From assembly GCA_016293845.1 (NCBI GenBank), contig JAEDDH010000014.1, positions 34,467 to 98,466 on the forward strand: a DNA stretch of 64,000 nucleotides. The letters run 5' to 3'. This document shows positions 34,537 through 44,206 of the stretch, in pieces. The first letter of the stretch is position 1; the number at the start of each line of letters is the position of its first letter. The position numbers and the translations under genes are program-made. Source of the DNA: Bacteroidales bacterium. Lineage in GTDB: Bacteria; Bacteroidota; Bacteroidia; Bacteroidales; UBA3824. The notes under the pieces were generated by a model. The model was not told where the DNA came from and did no database searches. It was given only the letters and a program-made list of their open reading frames with translations.

Positions 34537-37500
34537 CTATTTTTTCACCGGCAAGGTTACAATAAATGTTGTTCCTTTGCCCACTTCTGATTCAAATGAG
34601 ATGTCGCCTTTGGCGTTGATAATGATGTTTTTGCACATAGCAAGACCAAGTCCGCTACCGCTGCTCTTGGTGGTGAAACTCGGGGTAAAGAGTTTTCCCT
34701 TAATTTCGTCGGGAATGCCGCAACCGTTGTCTTTGATTTTTACAGTTACCTTGCCGTTAGCCACGCCGAGCGATACGTGGATTTTGCCTTTGATACCATC
34801 AGGAATGGCCTGGGTAGCGTTTTTGATAAGGTTGACAAACACACGCGAAATCTGCTCTTTGTCGGCAATGATAGTAACATCCTTGTGTTCACCAAAATCG
34901 GATGTAATTTCCACATTTTCAGTGTTTTTAAAGAGTTGCACCACATTGCCGAGTGTCTCTACCACATTAAACGGACTTTCATCGGGTTTGGGCATTTTGG
35001 CAAAATTAGAGAATCCTGTGGCAATCGACGAAAGCGTATCTATCTGTTGTATAAGCGTATTTGATACTTTTTCGAGTTTGTCGTCGAAGTCGGCATCGTG
35101 ATTCTGGTGGCTACGTATAAGAAACTGAATGCTCAGTTTCATAGGCGTGAGCGGATTCTTGATTTCATGGGCAATCTGCTTAGCCATCTCGCGCCATGCG
35201 CTCTCGCGTTCGCTCTTGGCAAGTAGGGCGGCACTCTCTTCAAGTTTTTCCACCATGTTGTTGTATTCCGAAACAAGCTGGCCGATTTCGTCCTTGCGTT
35301 TGTATTCGAGCTTTTCGTGCTTTTTGCCGAGTTCCACTTTTTCTATCATGTTTTGAATCATGCGGATAGGATGCACCATACGTTCTGACAGTAGCACAGC
35401 AATAAGTATACTAACAAGCATCAGCACCACAAATAGGTTTACAACCGAAACTAACATTGTGGATAATTCTCGCTCCATTACGTCCGACTTTGAAAAATAC
35501 GGCAGGTTGATATAACCTGTAAGTTGGTCGCGCGAATTGTAGAATGGAATGTAAGCCGACTTGTAGCTCAACTTGCCAATAACTTCATCTTGTATATAAT
35601 TGGCTTTGGTATCGAATACGAGCGATTTAAGTGCATTACCATTTATCTGAGGACTAAGCAAACCTTTTTTGAAAATTTCGGGACGAGAGCTACCCACAAG
35701 TGCGCCATCAGCTCCATAGATATTAACATCGCAATAAAAAACATGCGCTGTTTTGGCAAGATATTCATCAAGAGCTGTGTTAAACTCTGGCAAATGTGCC
35801 GACACAAACGACGTAGAATCGCCGTATGCCTGCTCTATATGCATATACACGCTCTTCATTTTGTCGTTGATTTCGGTATTGGTATCGTTACAAAACTTTA
35901 CCCAATTAAAGTAAGCCATTGTTCCACAAATAATTACGAATGCCAACACAAGAATAGAGCAAACTGATGAAATAAGTTTGATTTTTAGTTGCGAACGGTA
36001 TTCGTCGAGTCGGTGTTCGCCTATGATTTTAGCTATTAAATATGTAAGCATCAGCAATGTATACGCCACAAAAATGTATGCAAACGACACCACATAATCC
36101 CAAAAATTTTTTTCGGGTCGGCTGATAACTACAATATCAGACTTGTCTTTGTATACAGTATGCACATAATTATCGAGAGCAAACACGGCTATTGAATCGC
36201 CCGAATTGCTGAGCTGCTGAGCAAACACCTCATCGCCAAGGTCGTAGGCAAACGAACCGTGTTGTTTGGTTTTGCGTCCGTTGCGATATTTGGCATAATT
36301 GCAGTCTTCGAGCAGCGATGGAGTCATGTTGCCGTTAACAAGCAGTTCAGGATAGCCAAAATCCTGAGGCACAGGTTTGTTGTCGAGTGTGATAATTATA
36401 TAATAAGGTGTGTCGCCAACTAATGCTCGCAATTGTCCGATATAACTTATTCCGCCGTCGGGATTATCCACAAAATAAAAATCCGAAGCTGGAATTTCGC
36501 TGCCATACTTAGCAATAGTTTCGGCGGTTTCGTTTTGCATTTCTATAAAAGGCACACCCTGAACGGCTTCAAACACTTTTACCGAAAGATTATATTTGTT
36601 CCAATATCCGTTGAAATGCCAACGTTGAAGATATTCGTACACACGTCGTCCGTTTTTAACATCGGCGGCAAGATAGTCGGAAATCAAAGCATCGCCCGAA
36701 ATCTCTGTGGTAAAATCTTGCAAAAGCGATTCTGCAATTTTGTCGTGTTCGTCAACTGCAAGCATCAACTGCTCTTCGCTAAGGTGTTGCTGTTTTTGTT
36801 CTGCCGTTTTGGTAATCACCACCGACGACAGCACCGCACTCAAAAACACCATAAACATATATCGGTAAACGCTTTCGGTGGCTTTGCGATAATGCATCAG
36901 GCACGACCAAGATACTATTATCGCCACGTAACCCATTGTTGCGCTCAAAAATGTATGATGCAACAATACCGATAGCAAAACAACCACCAATCCCATCGAC
37001 GTTATGATAATAAAAGCCTTACGAAGTTTGCGCCCATCATTGAGCAATACGTATGAGGTAAGTTTTACTATAGCATAAATCAGTGAGGCAAACGAAAATG
37101 CAAAAATTACAACGCCCGCAAGCGAAAACACGTCGAGCGCAAACACATTATTTAGTTGGAATGGAATTTCAGAATCAGCAATAAGAGATTCTAAAGCGGT
37201 ATGAACCTCTATCACTACATAAATGCCAACCACTGCCACAGCAAAGAAAAAGCAACCACGAGTAAACTCAGTCCACGATTTCATGCGTTTGCCAAGATCT
37301 ACATAATCAGCAAGTTTAAACACTGCCATGGTTACAAACAGCATCAAAACTGCATTAATCAAGAAATCACCAAAAGTGGGATAAAAGAACCCGCCTTGAA
37401 AATACACAGGGTCGAAAAAGTCGAGCGCATAAACATTAGGTGGCAGTTTGGTTACCATTGTAATAATGCGCACAACTATAGTGGAAAATATTATTGCTAT

Positions 37501-38295
37501 AATTTTCAGAGAGTTGCCTTTGTTAAGCGACAGTTGGTCGATATAGCCGAGCAAAAATATCACAAGCAGCACAAGGCTCAACAAAAAGAGCACTCCCACC
37601 ACATTGTAATGCACAGTGTCGTTGTCAACCTCGTTGAGAGGCACAAGTGTAAAAATATATTTGCCCTCTTTGTCTTGAATGTCGATGCCATACGACAGAG
37701 TGATGGGCGAAAGCTTAAACGTGGGACTTATATGAAATTCAGGTATATAACTCTTGCTCAAATACTTATTTTCGATACTATATTCGGTTTTGAGCAATAT
37801 TAATCCAGCATAGATAGTCTTGTTTTTTATCACAGTGCGTATTTCGTACCAACCGTTGCTCAGGTGCGCAATCCTGTTGTTGATACCCGATTGCGAATAT
37901 AATTTTTTAATAGGAGTTTTGTTGTCGCTCCAAAAACGCAAAGTGTCATCTTCAAAAACAAATATCGAAATACCTTCATTTTCAAGGTTTTTAAGGTCTT
38001 CGGGTAATACGTAAACAGAGTTTTCGCGCACAATGTTGTTGCCCGACTCCACTATCGAACGTACCTTTGCCATAATACTATCTGTGCGGCTCTCCTTGGC
38101 ATGAAGCACATTGGTAACTCGGTTAACGTCGATATCGTAGGTTTTTAGACCACTTAGATACGACTCCAACACCGATGCCACCGCAAACAGTACTATTGAG
38201 TATACTAAAAACTGTATTTTAAAAAACTTCTCTTTCACTTTCTCTCTGTTGTTTCTGTGTTTCAAAGTTTGTATTTGCAAATGCCTTGCCAACAA
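34537..38295 (-). CDS. Large multi-pass NtrY-like sensor histidine kinase
   Basis: The product of up to 1252 residues has one N-terminal membrane helix, an extracytoplasmic stretch, about eight further membrane helices (about 235-500), a second extracytoplasmic region, more helices, and a HAMP domain (about 935-990). The HisKA domain carries IAHEIKNPLTPMKLS, and the HATPase domain has VFVNLIKNATQAIPDG, DNGCGIP and GSGLGLAMCKNII. The His of AHEIKNP is the phosphoacceptor. There is no response regulator nearby. No ATG opens the frame: TTG 38295 and GTG 38238 (giving MKEKFFKIQF) are candidates, and GTG seems more natural. It follows rlmH by 17 bases. Confidence 0.88.
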   Translation of the reverse strand: MLARHLQIQTLKHRNNREKVKEKFFKIQFLVYSIVLFAVASVLESYLSGLKTYDIDVNRVTNVLHAKESRTDSIMAKVRSIVESGNNIVRENSVYVLPEDLKNLENEGISIFVFEDDTLRFWSDNKTPIKKLYSQSGINNRIAHLSNGWYEIRTVIKNKTIYAGLILLKTEYSIENKYLSKSYIPEFHISPTFKLSPITLSYGIDIQDKEGKYIFTLVPLNEVDNDTVHYNVVGVLFLLSLVLLVIFLLGYIDQLSLNKGNSLKIIAIIFSTIVVRIITMVTKLPPNVYALDFFDPVYFQGGFFYPTFGDFLINAVLMLFVTMAVFKLADYVDLGKRMKSWTEFTRGCFFFAVAVVGIYVVIEVHTALESLIADSEIPFQLNNVFALDVFSLAGVVIFAFSFASLIYAIVKLTSYVLLNDGRKLRKAFIIITSMGLVVVLLSVLLHHTFLSATMGYVAIIVSWSCLMHYRKATESVYRYMFMVFLSAVLSSVVITKTAEQKQQHLSEEQLMLAVDEHDKIAESLLQDFTTEISGDALISDYLAADVKNGRRVYEYLQRWHFNGYWNKYNLSVKVFEAVQGVPFIEMQNETAETIAKYGSEIPASDFYFVDNPDGGISYIGQLRALVGDTPYYIIITLDNKPVPQDFGYPELLVNGNMTPSLLEDCNYAKYRNGRKTKQHGSFAYDLGDEVFAQQLSNSGDSIAVFALDNYVHTVYKDKSDIVVISRPEKNFWDYVVSFAYIFVAYTLLMLTYLIAKIIGEHRLDEYRSQLKIKLISSVCSILVLAFVIICGTMAYFNWVKFCNDTNTEINDKMKSVYMHIEQAYGDSTSFVSAHLPEFNTALDEYLAKTAHVFYCDVNIYGADGALVGSSRPEIFKKGLLSPQINGNALKSLVFDTKANYIQDEVIGKLSYKSAYIPFYNSRDQLTGYINLPYFSKSDVMERELSTMLVSVVNLFVVLMLVSILIAVLLSERMVHPIRMIQNMIEKVELGKKHEKLEYKRKDEIGQLVSEYNNMVEKLEESAALLAKSERESAWREMAKQIAHEIKNPLTPMKLSIQFLIRSHQNHDADFDDKLEKVSNTLIQQIDTLSSIATGFSNFAKMPKPDESPFNVVETLGNVVQLFKNTENVEITSDFGEHKDVTIIADKEQISRVFVNLIKNATQAIPDGIKGKIHVSLGVANGKVTVKIKDNGCGIPDEIKGKLFTPSFTTKSSGSGLGLAMCKNIIINAKGDISFESEVGKGTTFIVTLPVKK

Positions 38296-38312
38296 TTCAC
38301 AGTTATCAAAAA

Positions 38313-38786
38313 TTATTCGTGATGGTAGGGTTCGTTGTTGATGATGGTGAATGCGCGGTAAAGCTGCTCCATAAAAATCAGGCGCACCATCTGATGCGAA
38401 AAGGTCATCTTAGAGAGCGAGATTTTCTCGTCGGATTTTTGATATACCTGATTGTCAAAACCATACGGACCGCCTATAATAAAGGTGATGTCCTTGTTTT
38501 GGAGCGAGATTTTTTTGGAAATGTACTGCGAAAACTCCATCGAGGTGAACTCCTTGCCGTGTTCGTCTAAGAGTATGCGCACCGACGTCGTGTCGAGATA
38601 CGGCATAAGCAACTCACTCTCTTTCTGTTTGATGGTGTCGAAGGGCATATTGGCAGTGTTTTTCAAATCCTTCAACACTATAAACTCAAAAGGGATATAC
38701 TTTTTTATCCTTTTTTCGTATTCGGCGCAGGCATCCACAAGGTATTTTTCTACCGTGCGGCCTACTACCACAAATCTTATTTTCAT
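38313..38786 (-). CDS. rlmH: 23S rRNA pseudouridine-1915 N3-methyltransferase RlmH
   Basis: The 157-residue SPOUT-class enzyme methylates pseudouridine 1915 of 23S rRNA. It has the opening MKIRFVVVGRT, LLDEHGKEFTSMEFS, FIIGGPYGF, and the end FMEQLYRAFTIINNEPYHHE, which is diagnostic. A TATCTTTG box at 38834-38841 gives its promoter. Confidence 0.96.
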   Translation of the reverse strand: MKIRFVVVGRTVEKYLVDACAEYEKRIKKYIPFEFIVLKDLKNTANMPFDTIKQKESELLMPYLDTTSVRILLDEHGKEFTSMEFSQYISKKISLQNKDITFIIGGPYGFDNQVYQKSDEKISLSKMTFSHQMVRLIFMEQLYRAFTIINNEPYHHE

Positions 38787-38833
38787 TTTTTGTTTTTCCT
38801 TACCTAATAATCTTGTTCGTTACGTTTGATGTG

Positions 38834-38841
38834 CAAAGATA
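38834..38841 (-). promoter_or_regulatory. TATCTTTG -7 box for rlmH-kinase operon
   Basis: This is a perfect TAnnTTTG on the minus strand, 48 bases before the rlmH ATG. The histidine kinase gene probably depends on it as well. Confidence 0.55.
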
Positions 38842-38876
38842 ACAAAAAATAAAATGACGGTAATAAATGATGGAGA

Positions 38877-39365
38877 TTATTTTCCCCCATTATACGGCGG
38901 ATACATTTTCATATCCTTCATTGCCGGAGAAGGGGGGTAGGGAATGGTGCAATCCAACTTATGAAAATCATCACCAGTCAAACTATAACGGAGTATAACA
39001 TTATAGGTGTCCAGAGTTTGTTTCAATCCATATCTTTTTAATGTGTCATTATACATGATGAAATAATGAACTGTGTCTTTATAGTTTTCGCATTTGTCTG
39101 TTGATTCAAAAACAATTTCCCTTTCGCCATTTTTAATTGGCAATGCGCTTTGCTTTTCGTCAATAATAGGAATAGTATCCTTTTTGAAATAAGCAAATAC
39201 ACAAAGAGGGTTTGTTGAGTTGTTAGAGAGCATAACAACATAATCTCCTCCACATATAGAATTCAATCCGTCTTTGCAATATGCGAATGGCAATATTGCC
39301 AAAATAAGCACTAATAATCTTAAACGAATTATTGCTGTCCGATAAAAAAGACACACGACTTCCAT
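38877..39365 (-). CDS. Small exported protein of unknown function
   Basis: The 162-residue product has a hydrophobic N-terminal segment (about 14-28) ending ILPFAYC, which resembles a lipobox with Cys near residue 30. The mature part reads like a compact beta domain with a Pro-rich end; I do not recognise it. The start codon is immediately preceded by a strong hairpin (39367-39394). The upstream neighbour is the truncated RHS-like gene. Confidence 0.6.
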   Translation of the reverse strand: MEVVCLFYRTAIIRLRLLVLILAILPFAYCKDGLNSICGGDYVVMLSNNSTNPLCVFAYFKKDTIPIIDEKQSALPIKNGEREIVFESTDKCENYKDTVHYFIMYNDTLKRYGLKQTLDTYNVILRYSLTGDDFHKLDCTIPYPPSPAMKDMKMYPPYNGGK

Positions 39366-39366
39366 A

Positions 39367-39394
39367 TAGCCCTTACAAAGTATTGTAGGGGCTA
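39367..39394. terminator. Hairpin with T run on the plus strand
   Basis: TAGCCCTTACAA (39367-39378) pairs with TTGTAGGGGCTA (39383-39394, one G-T), followed on the plus strand by six T. Both neighbouring genes are on the minus strand, so as an intrinsic terminator it faces the wrong way. On the minus strand it occupies the leader right before the ATG at 39365. Confidence 0.6.
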
Positions 39395-39417
39395 TTTTTT
39401 ATACGACGAACCAAAGG

Positions 39418-41124
39418 TTATTTTGGAAAGATTATTTTGAGTTGCGAGTCGAAAAGTTTACGGTTAACATTATTCCATTCTTTTTCGGGATTGTAAATCA
39501 GTTTGTACATATCAATGTAATACATCAGCATATTTCTAACTTCTGTTTCAACTGCTTGTATAATAGTTCTATCTGCCAACGATGGTCGTATTTGTCCAAT
39601 ATTCCACAAGACGAGCCTTTGGTTTTCGTAGGTGTAATCGGTTGTAATTTTTTCTGTTCCGTCGCCGTAAATATCTGTGTGTATGACGTTTCCAAATTCA
39701 TCGTATTTATATTCGGTGGCAACCTGCTTAGATGTGCCGTAATTGTCAGTCTGTTTGGTCAATGTGCCGGTGTTGGCATCGTATTCAAAGTGTTTTTTGG
39801 TTATAAAGCCTTCCGGGTCGTCGGGCGTTTTTTGGATATATGTAGAAAGTTGCGGCTGCCACATTCTGCCAGCCTCCACGTAGTCGCCATAGTATAGCAG
39901 TTTGCAATAACCGTCGGGATAATAGGTTTCTGTATTTTCTAAATATCCGTGTTCGGTGTTGTATGTGTTTTGAGAAACTACTACATCACCGTAAATGTCT
40001 GTATTTTTGATGTTTGAAGGATATGTACAAAAGTTTTTACCACCCAAATCGGTAATGCTATATTCGGTTTCGGTTGTGGTAACAAGCGTATCGTGTTTGA
40101 TGGTCTGTGTAATTATTTCAGGGGTATAATAATCTGTATTCCAAAAGTTTATCTCGGTTGTAGTGGTTTCGCCGGTATATTGGTTTTCACAAACTATTTT
40201 GTTGAAGCCGAGAAGTCCTTTGCCCTGCACGTTAGCCGTTAGGTTATAATATTTGTAATTTTTTATAATATTATCGGTTATTCCGTTGGTTTCTTCGGTG
40301 GAACTTACCACAGCCAACGGCGCAGCAACATCAATTACTGGGTAGGTTTGGGTTGTTCCTTTTTGGTAGAAATTCTTGTCGGTGAGGAAAGAGTAGTTGA
40401 ACTTTGTGGTAGAATAAATATCTGATACTGAGGTTAGTTTGTTACAAAATGCCTTATAGTTAGAATTGTAACAAATATGCCATTTTGGATTATCCTCATT
40501 ATCCCAATGATATAGGCAGTTGTTACCATAGTTTATCAGTTCGCAGATACCATCACCATTGAAATCGCCGACTGCAAAATTCGAAGCATAGGCATCGCTT
40601 TCGTTGTGAGATGTGTTTTTCTTCCATTCAGTCAGTTTTTTGCCATCTGATTTCAGCCACAAGGTCTGTGTATAGTCATATACACCCCACGGACTTGACC
40701 ACATATCGTCATCTTTGTGATACTGTCCACGGGTGGATACAATGTCGGATTTCCCGTCCAAGTCGAAATCCAAAATCTGCAAGTTAAACCTGCCGTTGTC
40801 GTGTTCGGTAAAACTTCGGTCGTAAAAGTCTGTAGTAATGGCGATAGTTTTTTCAAAACCGCCTAAGCCGGTATTCAGTAAAAAATACCAGTTTTTGTCA
40901 TCGGTTTCGGTGCAGACAAAATCTGTCAAGCCGTCGCCGTTGAAATCATCCTGAATTACAGATTCTTGAATGTCTAAAATAGAAGTTTGAAGTTCTAGCT
41001 TGGGCAGGTCAACAAAACGTAATACCCTTGCCCCATTGTCGTTATAATCGAATGCAACTTTTTGGGCATAAGATTTTTTGCACAAAAACAACACTATGAG
41101 TATTAGTGTAGCACTATATTTCAT
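39418..41124 (-). CDS. Truncated secreted FG-GAP/RHS-like protein
   Basis: The 568-residue product has a signal peptide (ending KKSYAQ), two or three FG-GAP/VCBS-like calcium repeats (DDFNGDGLTDFV, LDFDLDGKSDIV, VGDFNGDGICELINYG) and a following SpvB/RHS-like region with YD-type repeats (HFEYDANTGTLTKQTDNYG, EYKYDEFGNVIHTDIYG). Natural members carry on for many hundreds of residues with an RHS core and a variable end. Here the similarity ends at about residue 505, where the DNA becomes an IS4 transposase scrap read in another frame. It is probably a truncated gene. Confidence 0.75.
   Translation of the reverse strand: MKYSATLILIVLFLCKKSYAQKVAFDYNDNGARVLRFVDLPKLELQTSILDIQESVIQDDFNGDGLTDFVCTETDDKNWYFLLNTGLGGFEKTIAITTDFYDRSFTEHDNGRFNLQILDFDLDGKSDIVSTRGQYHKDDDMWSSPWGVYDYTQTLWLKSDGKKLTEWKKNTSHNESDAYASNFAVGDFNGDGICELINYGNNCLYHWDNEDNPKWHICYNSNYKAFCNKLTSVSDIYSTTKFNYSFLTDKNFYQKGTTQTYPVIDVAAPLAVVSSTEETNGITDNIIKNYKYYNLTANVQGKGLLGFNKIVCENQYTGETTTTEINFWNTDYYTPEIITQTIKHDTLVTTTETEYSITDLGGKNFCTYPSNIKNTDIYGDVVVSQNTYNTEHGYLENTETYYPDGYCKLLYYGDYVEAGRMWQPQLSTYIQKTPDDPEGFITKKHFEYDANTGTLTKQTDNYGTSKQVATEYKYDEFGNVIHTDIYGDGTEKITTDYTYENQRLVLWNIGQIRPSLADRTIIQAVETEVRNMLMYYIDMYKLIYNPEKEWNNVNRKLFDSQLKIIFPK
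39525..39602 (-). mobile_element. IS4-family transposase C-terminal scrap
   Basis: In the frame offset from the RHS-like gene the minus strand encodes ILDKYDHRWQIELLYKQLKQ. This contains the complete IS4-family YREK signature: Tyr, two residues, Arg, three residues, Glu, six residues, Lys. A stop follows at 39527-39525. No ends, inverted repeats or other transposase motifs are visible, so only a small internal piece remains. Confidence 0.65.
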
Positions 41125-41141
41125 AGTTAGTAGTTTTTGTG

Positions 41142-41149
41142 CAAAAATA
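41142..41149 (-). promoter_or_regulatory. TATTTTTG -7 box for the RHS-like gene
   Basis: This is a perfect TAnnTTTG on the minus strand, 18 bases before the ATG of the truncated RHS-like gene; it diverges from the uvrA promoter. Confidence 0.55.
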
Positions 41150-41336
41150 GATTAATCTTGTATATTGCTGCGCTATTATTTATTAAAAAAAGTTAATAAC
41201 AAATACAATATTTTTTCCACCCATTTCGAATACGTAACACTCTGATCCTTTCATAATCCACTCTTACTGTTGTTCAAATGTAACACTTTAATTAAAAATA
41301 AACAACCTCTTAACGTGTAAAAAACAAAAAAAAATC

Positions 41337-41344
41337 TAATTTTG
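41337..41344 (+). promoter_or_regulatory. TAATTTTG -7 box for uvrA
   Basis: This is a perfect TAnnTTTG, 29 bases before the TTG start of uvrA, and it supports that start codon. Confidence 0.6.
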
Positions 41345-41373
41345 CAAAGTTTTATCAATACCTATCTTTCAAG

Positions 41374-44196
41374 TTGGAAAATATACAAGTGTATGGCGCA
41401 AGGGTACACAATCTTAAAAATATCGACGTTACCATTCCGCGCAACAAACTTACTGTGGTAACAGGACTTAGCGGCAGCGGCAAATCGTCGCTGGCTTTCG
41501 ATACCATTTTTGCCGAGGGACAAAGGCGTTACATCGAAACTTTTGACGCCTACGCACGTCAGTTTCTCGGTGGGTTGGAGCGTCCCGATGTGGACAAAAT
41601 CACTGGTCTAAGCCCCGTTATCAGCATCGAACAGAAATCCACCAACAAGAATCCGCGTTCCACAGTGGGCACTATCACAGAGATTTACGACTTTTTGCGT
41701 CTGTGGTATGCGCGTGCTGGCGAGGCTTATAGTTACCTCAGCGGCAAAAAAATGGTAAAATACACTTCTGATCAGATACTTGCGCTCATTACCGAAAGAT
41801 ATGGAGGCAAACGAGTAATTATTCTCGCCCCAGTGGTGCAGGGTCGCAAGGGTCATTATCGCGAACTGTTTGAGCAAATTCGCCGAAAAGGTTACGTACA
41901 AGTACGTGTAGACGGTGTGGTAAAAGATATTATCGTTAATATGAAAACCGACCGCTACAAAACTCACAACATTGAGATAGTAATCGACAAGTTGGTTGTG
42001 CCCCAAGACGGCGCAGCGGGCGGAGGAATGGAGCGTGTAAAATCGTCGGTTAACACCGCTATGCAGTTTGGCAAGGGCATAATTATGCTAATGGATGCCG
42101 ACTCTGGCGAAACAAGATATTACAGCAGGCTTTTGATGTGTCCCGAAACAGGATTGTCGTATGCTGAGCCCGCTCCAAACAATTTTTCATTTAATTCGCC
42201 CACAGGATGCTGTCCTCGGTGCAAGGGTTTGGGTTTTGTAGATATTATCGACGTGCAAAAGGTGGTTCCCGACCGCACTCTCAGCATCAAGAAAGGCGCA
42301 ATTGTGCCATTGGGCAAATATCGCGACAACTTTGTGTTCCGTCAGTTGGAGGCAATTGCTGAGCGCGACGGTTTTTCGCTCGACACCCCCGTGCACGACC
42401 TTCCGCCCGAAGCGTTAGACACAGTGCTATACGGTTCGGCAGAGCCTGTAAAGATGGAGTGGCTAAGAATGTATGGCTCAGGTTCTTCTACCTACGACGG
42501 CATTATTAAATACCTTGAAAACGCTGTTGACGACGACACCAACGAAGATATTGCTCAAAAATACTCCACACAGGCAGTTTGTCCTGAATGTGGCGGAATG
42601 CGTCTCAACCGTGAGGCGCTCAGTTATCGCATTGCCGACAAAAACATTGCAGAATTATCTACAATGGATATTGCCGAACTCTCGCAGTTTTTGCAAAACG
42701 TTGATTCAAAACTATCTCCCAAACAGAAAGAAATTTCTACCGAAATACTCAAAGAGATTAAAAACCGTGTGGGCTTTATGCTTGATGTGGGATTAGACTA
42801 TCTTAGTCTTTTCCGTCCAGCGCAAACTCTTTCGGGCGGTGAGGCTCAGCGCATTAGGCTCGCAACGCAGATAGGTTCGAAACTCGTAAATGTGCTTTAT
42901 ATTCTCGACGAGCCAAGCATCGGACTTCATCAGCGCGACAACGACAAGTTAATCTCCTCGCTAAAAAAACTCCGCGACGAGGGCAACTCCATAATAGTGG
43001 TTGAGCACGACAAGGATATGATTAAAAATGCCGACTTTGTTATCGACATTGGTCCGGGCGCAGGTCGTCTCGGTGGTTTTGTTACTGCCGAATGCGAACC
43101 CGCTATGCTCAAAGGCAAAGATACTCTCACTGCCAAATACATTTCAGGCGAATTCGATATTACCTTCCCCGAAAAACACCGCGAAGGCAACGGCAAGTTT
43201 ATCGAACTCAAAGGCGCAACGGGCAACAACCTCAAAAACGTTGACCTTAAAATTCCGCTCGGCAAACTTGTGTTAGTAACAGGAGTTTCGGGCAGCGGAA
43301 AAAGTACGCTCATCAACGAAACCCTCCGTCCAATACTCTCTAAGCATTTTTACCGCTCACTGCAAGAGCCATTGCCATATAAGAGCATTTCGGGATTGGA
43401 ACATATCGACAAGGTGATAGAGGTAAACCAAGAACCCATTGGACGCACACCACGCTCAAATCCATGCACTTACACCAATATTTTTAGCGACATCCGTCAA
43501 TTATATTCCGAACTTCCGCAATCTAAAATCATGGGTTACAAGCCTGGAAGGTTTTCGTTTAACGTTAAGGGCGGACGATGCGAGGATTGCCAAGGCGCAG
43601 GTGTAAAAACTGTGGAGATGAATTTCTTGCCCGATGTTTACGTTAAATGCGACGCTTGCAATGGTCGCCGCTACAATCGTGAAACTCTTGAAGTTAAGTT
43701 TAAGGGCAAATCAATCTCCGACGTGTTGGATATGACCATCAACCGTGCTTGCGAGTTTTTTGAGAATGTTCCCAAGATATTGAAAAAACTCCGTGCACTG
43801 CAAGATGTGGGAATGGGCTACGTTACTCTCGGTCAGGCTGCCACTACCCTATCTGGCGGCGAGGCCCAGCGCATAAAACTCGCTGCCGAATTATCCAAAA
43901 ACGACACTGGCAAAACACTTTATATATTAGACGAACCCACCACAGGTTTGCACTTAGAGGATATCCGCATACTTATGAACGTGCTCAACAAACTCGTAGA
44001 CAAAGGCAACACCGTGGTAATCATCGAACACAACTTAGACGTTATCAAAACTGCCGACTATATCATCGACCTCGGACCTGAGGGCGGACGGCGTGGCGGC
44101 GAAATAATAGCGCAAGGCACTCCCGAAGAGATTGTAAAAAAAGGTGTTGGATTTACAGCCAAATATTTGAAGGGAGAATTGAAAATAAAAAATTGA
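41374..44196 (+). CDS. uvrA: Excinuclease ABC subunit A
   Basis: The 940-residue DNA damage sensor of nucleotide excision repair carries two ABC ATPase modules. Walker A motifs are TGLSGSGKSSLAFDT and TGVSGSGKSTLINET; signature LSGGEAQRIRL and LSGGEAQRIKL. Zinc modules are CPRCKGLG, CPECGG and CEDCQGAG...CDACNGRRY. The frame opens with TTG at 41374 (second residue ENIQVYGARVHNLKNID), in register with the family, and no ATG is available. Confidence 0.97.
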   Translation: MENIQVYGARVHNLKNIDVTIPRNKLTVVTGLSGSGKSSLAFDTIFAEGQRRYIETFDAYARQFLGGLERPDVDKITGLSPVISIEQKSTNKNPRSTVGTITEIYDFLRLWYARAGEAYSYLSGKKMVKYTSDQILALITERYGGKRVIILAPVVQGRKGHYRELFEQIRRKGYVQVRVDGVVKDIIVNMKTDRYKTHNIEIVIDKLVVPQDGAAGGGMERVKSSVNTAMQFGKGIIMLMDADSGETRYYSRLLMCPETGLSYAEPAPNNFSFNSPTGCCPRCKGLGFVDIIDVQKVVPDRTLSIKKGAIVPLGKYRDNFVFRQLEAIAERDGFSLDTPVHDLPPEALDTVLYGSAEPVKMEWLRMYGSGSSTYDGIIKYLENAVDDDTNEDIAQKYSTQAVCPECGGMRLNREALSYRIADKNIAELSTMDIAELSQFLQNVDSKLSPKQKEISTEILKEIKNRVGFMLDVGLDYLSLFRPAQTLSGGEAQRIRLATQIGSKLVNVLYILDEPSIGLHQRDNDKLISSLKKLRDEGNSIIVVEHDKDMIKNADFVIDIGPGAGRLGGFVTAECEPAMLKGKDTLTAKYISGEFDITFPEKHREGNGKFIELKGATGNNLKNVDLKIPLGKLVLVTGVSGSGKSTLINETLRPILSKHFYRSLQEPLPYKSISGLEHIDKVIEVNQEPIGRTPRSNPCTYTNIFSDIRQLYSELPQSKIMGYKPGRFSFNVKGGRCEDCQGAGVKTVEMNFLPDVYVKCDACNGRRYNRETLEVKFKGKSISDVLDMTINRACEFFENVPKILKKLRALQDVGMGYVTLGQAATTLSGGEAQRIKLAAELSKNDTGKTLYILDEPTTGLHLEDIRILMNVLNKLVDKGNTVVIIEHNLDVIKTADYIIDLGPEGGRRGGEIIAQGTPEEIVKKGVGFTAKYLKGELKIKN

Positions 44197-44206
44197 AAAT
44201 ATCACT

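Noticed and set aside
37201..37803. 200-codon plus-strand frame inside the histidine kinase gene
   Set aside because: It is antisense to membrane helices; the His/Lys-rich product is a typical shadow.
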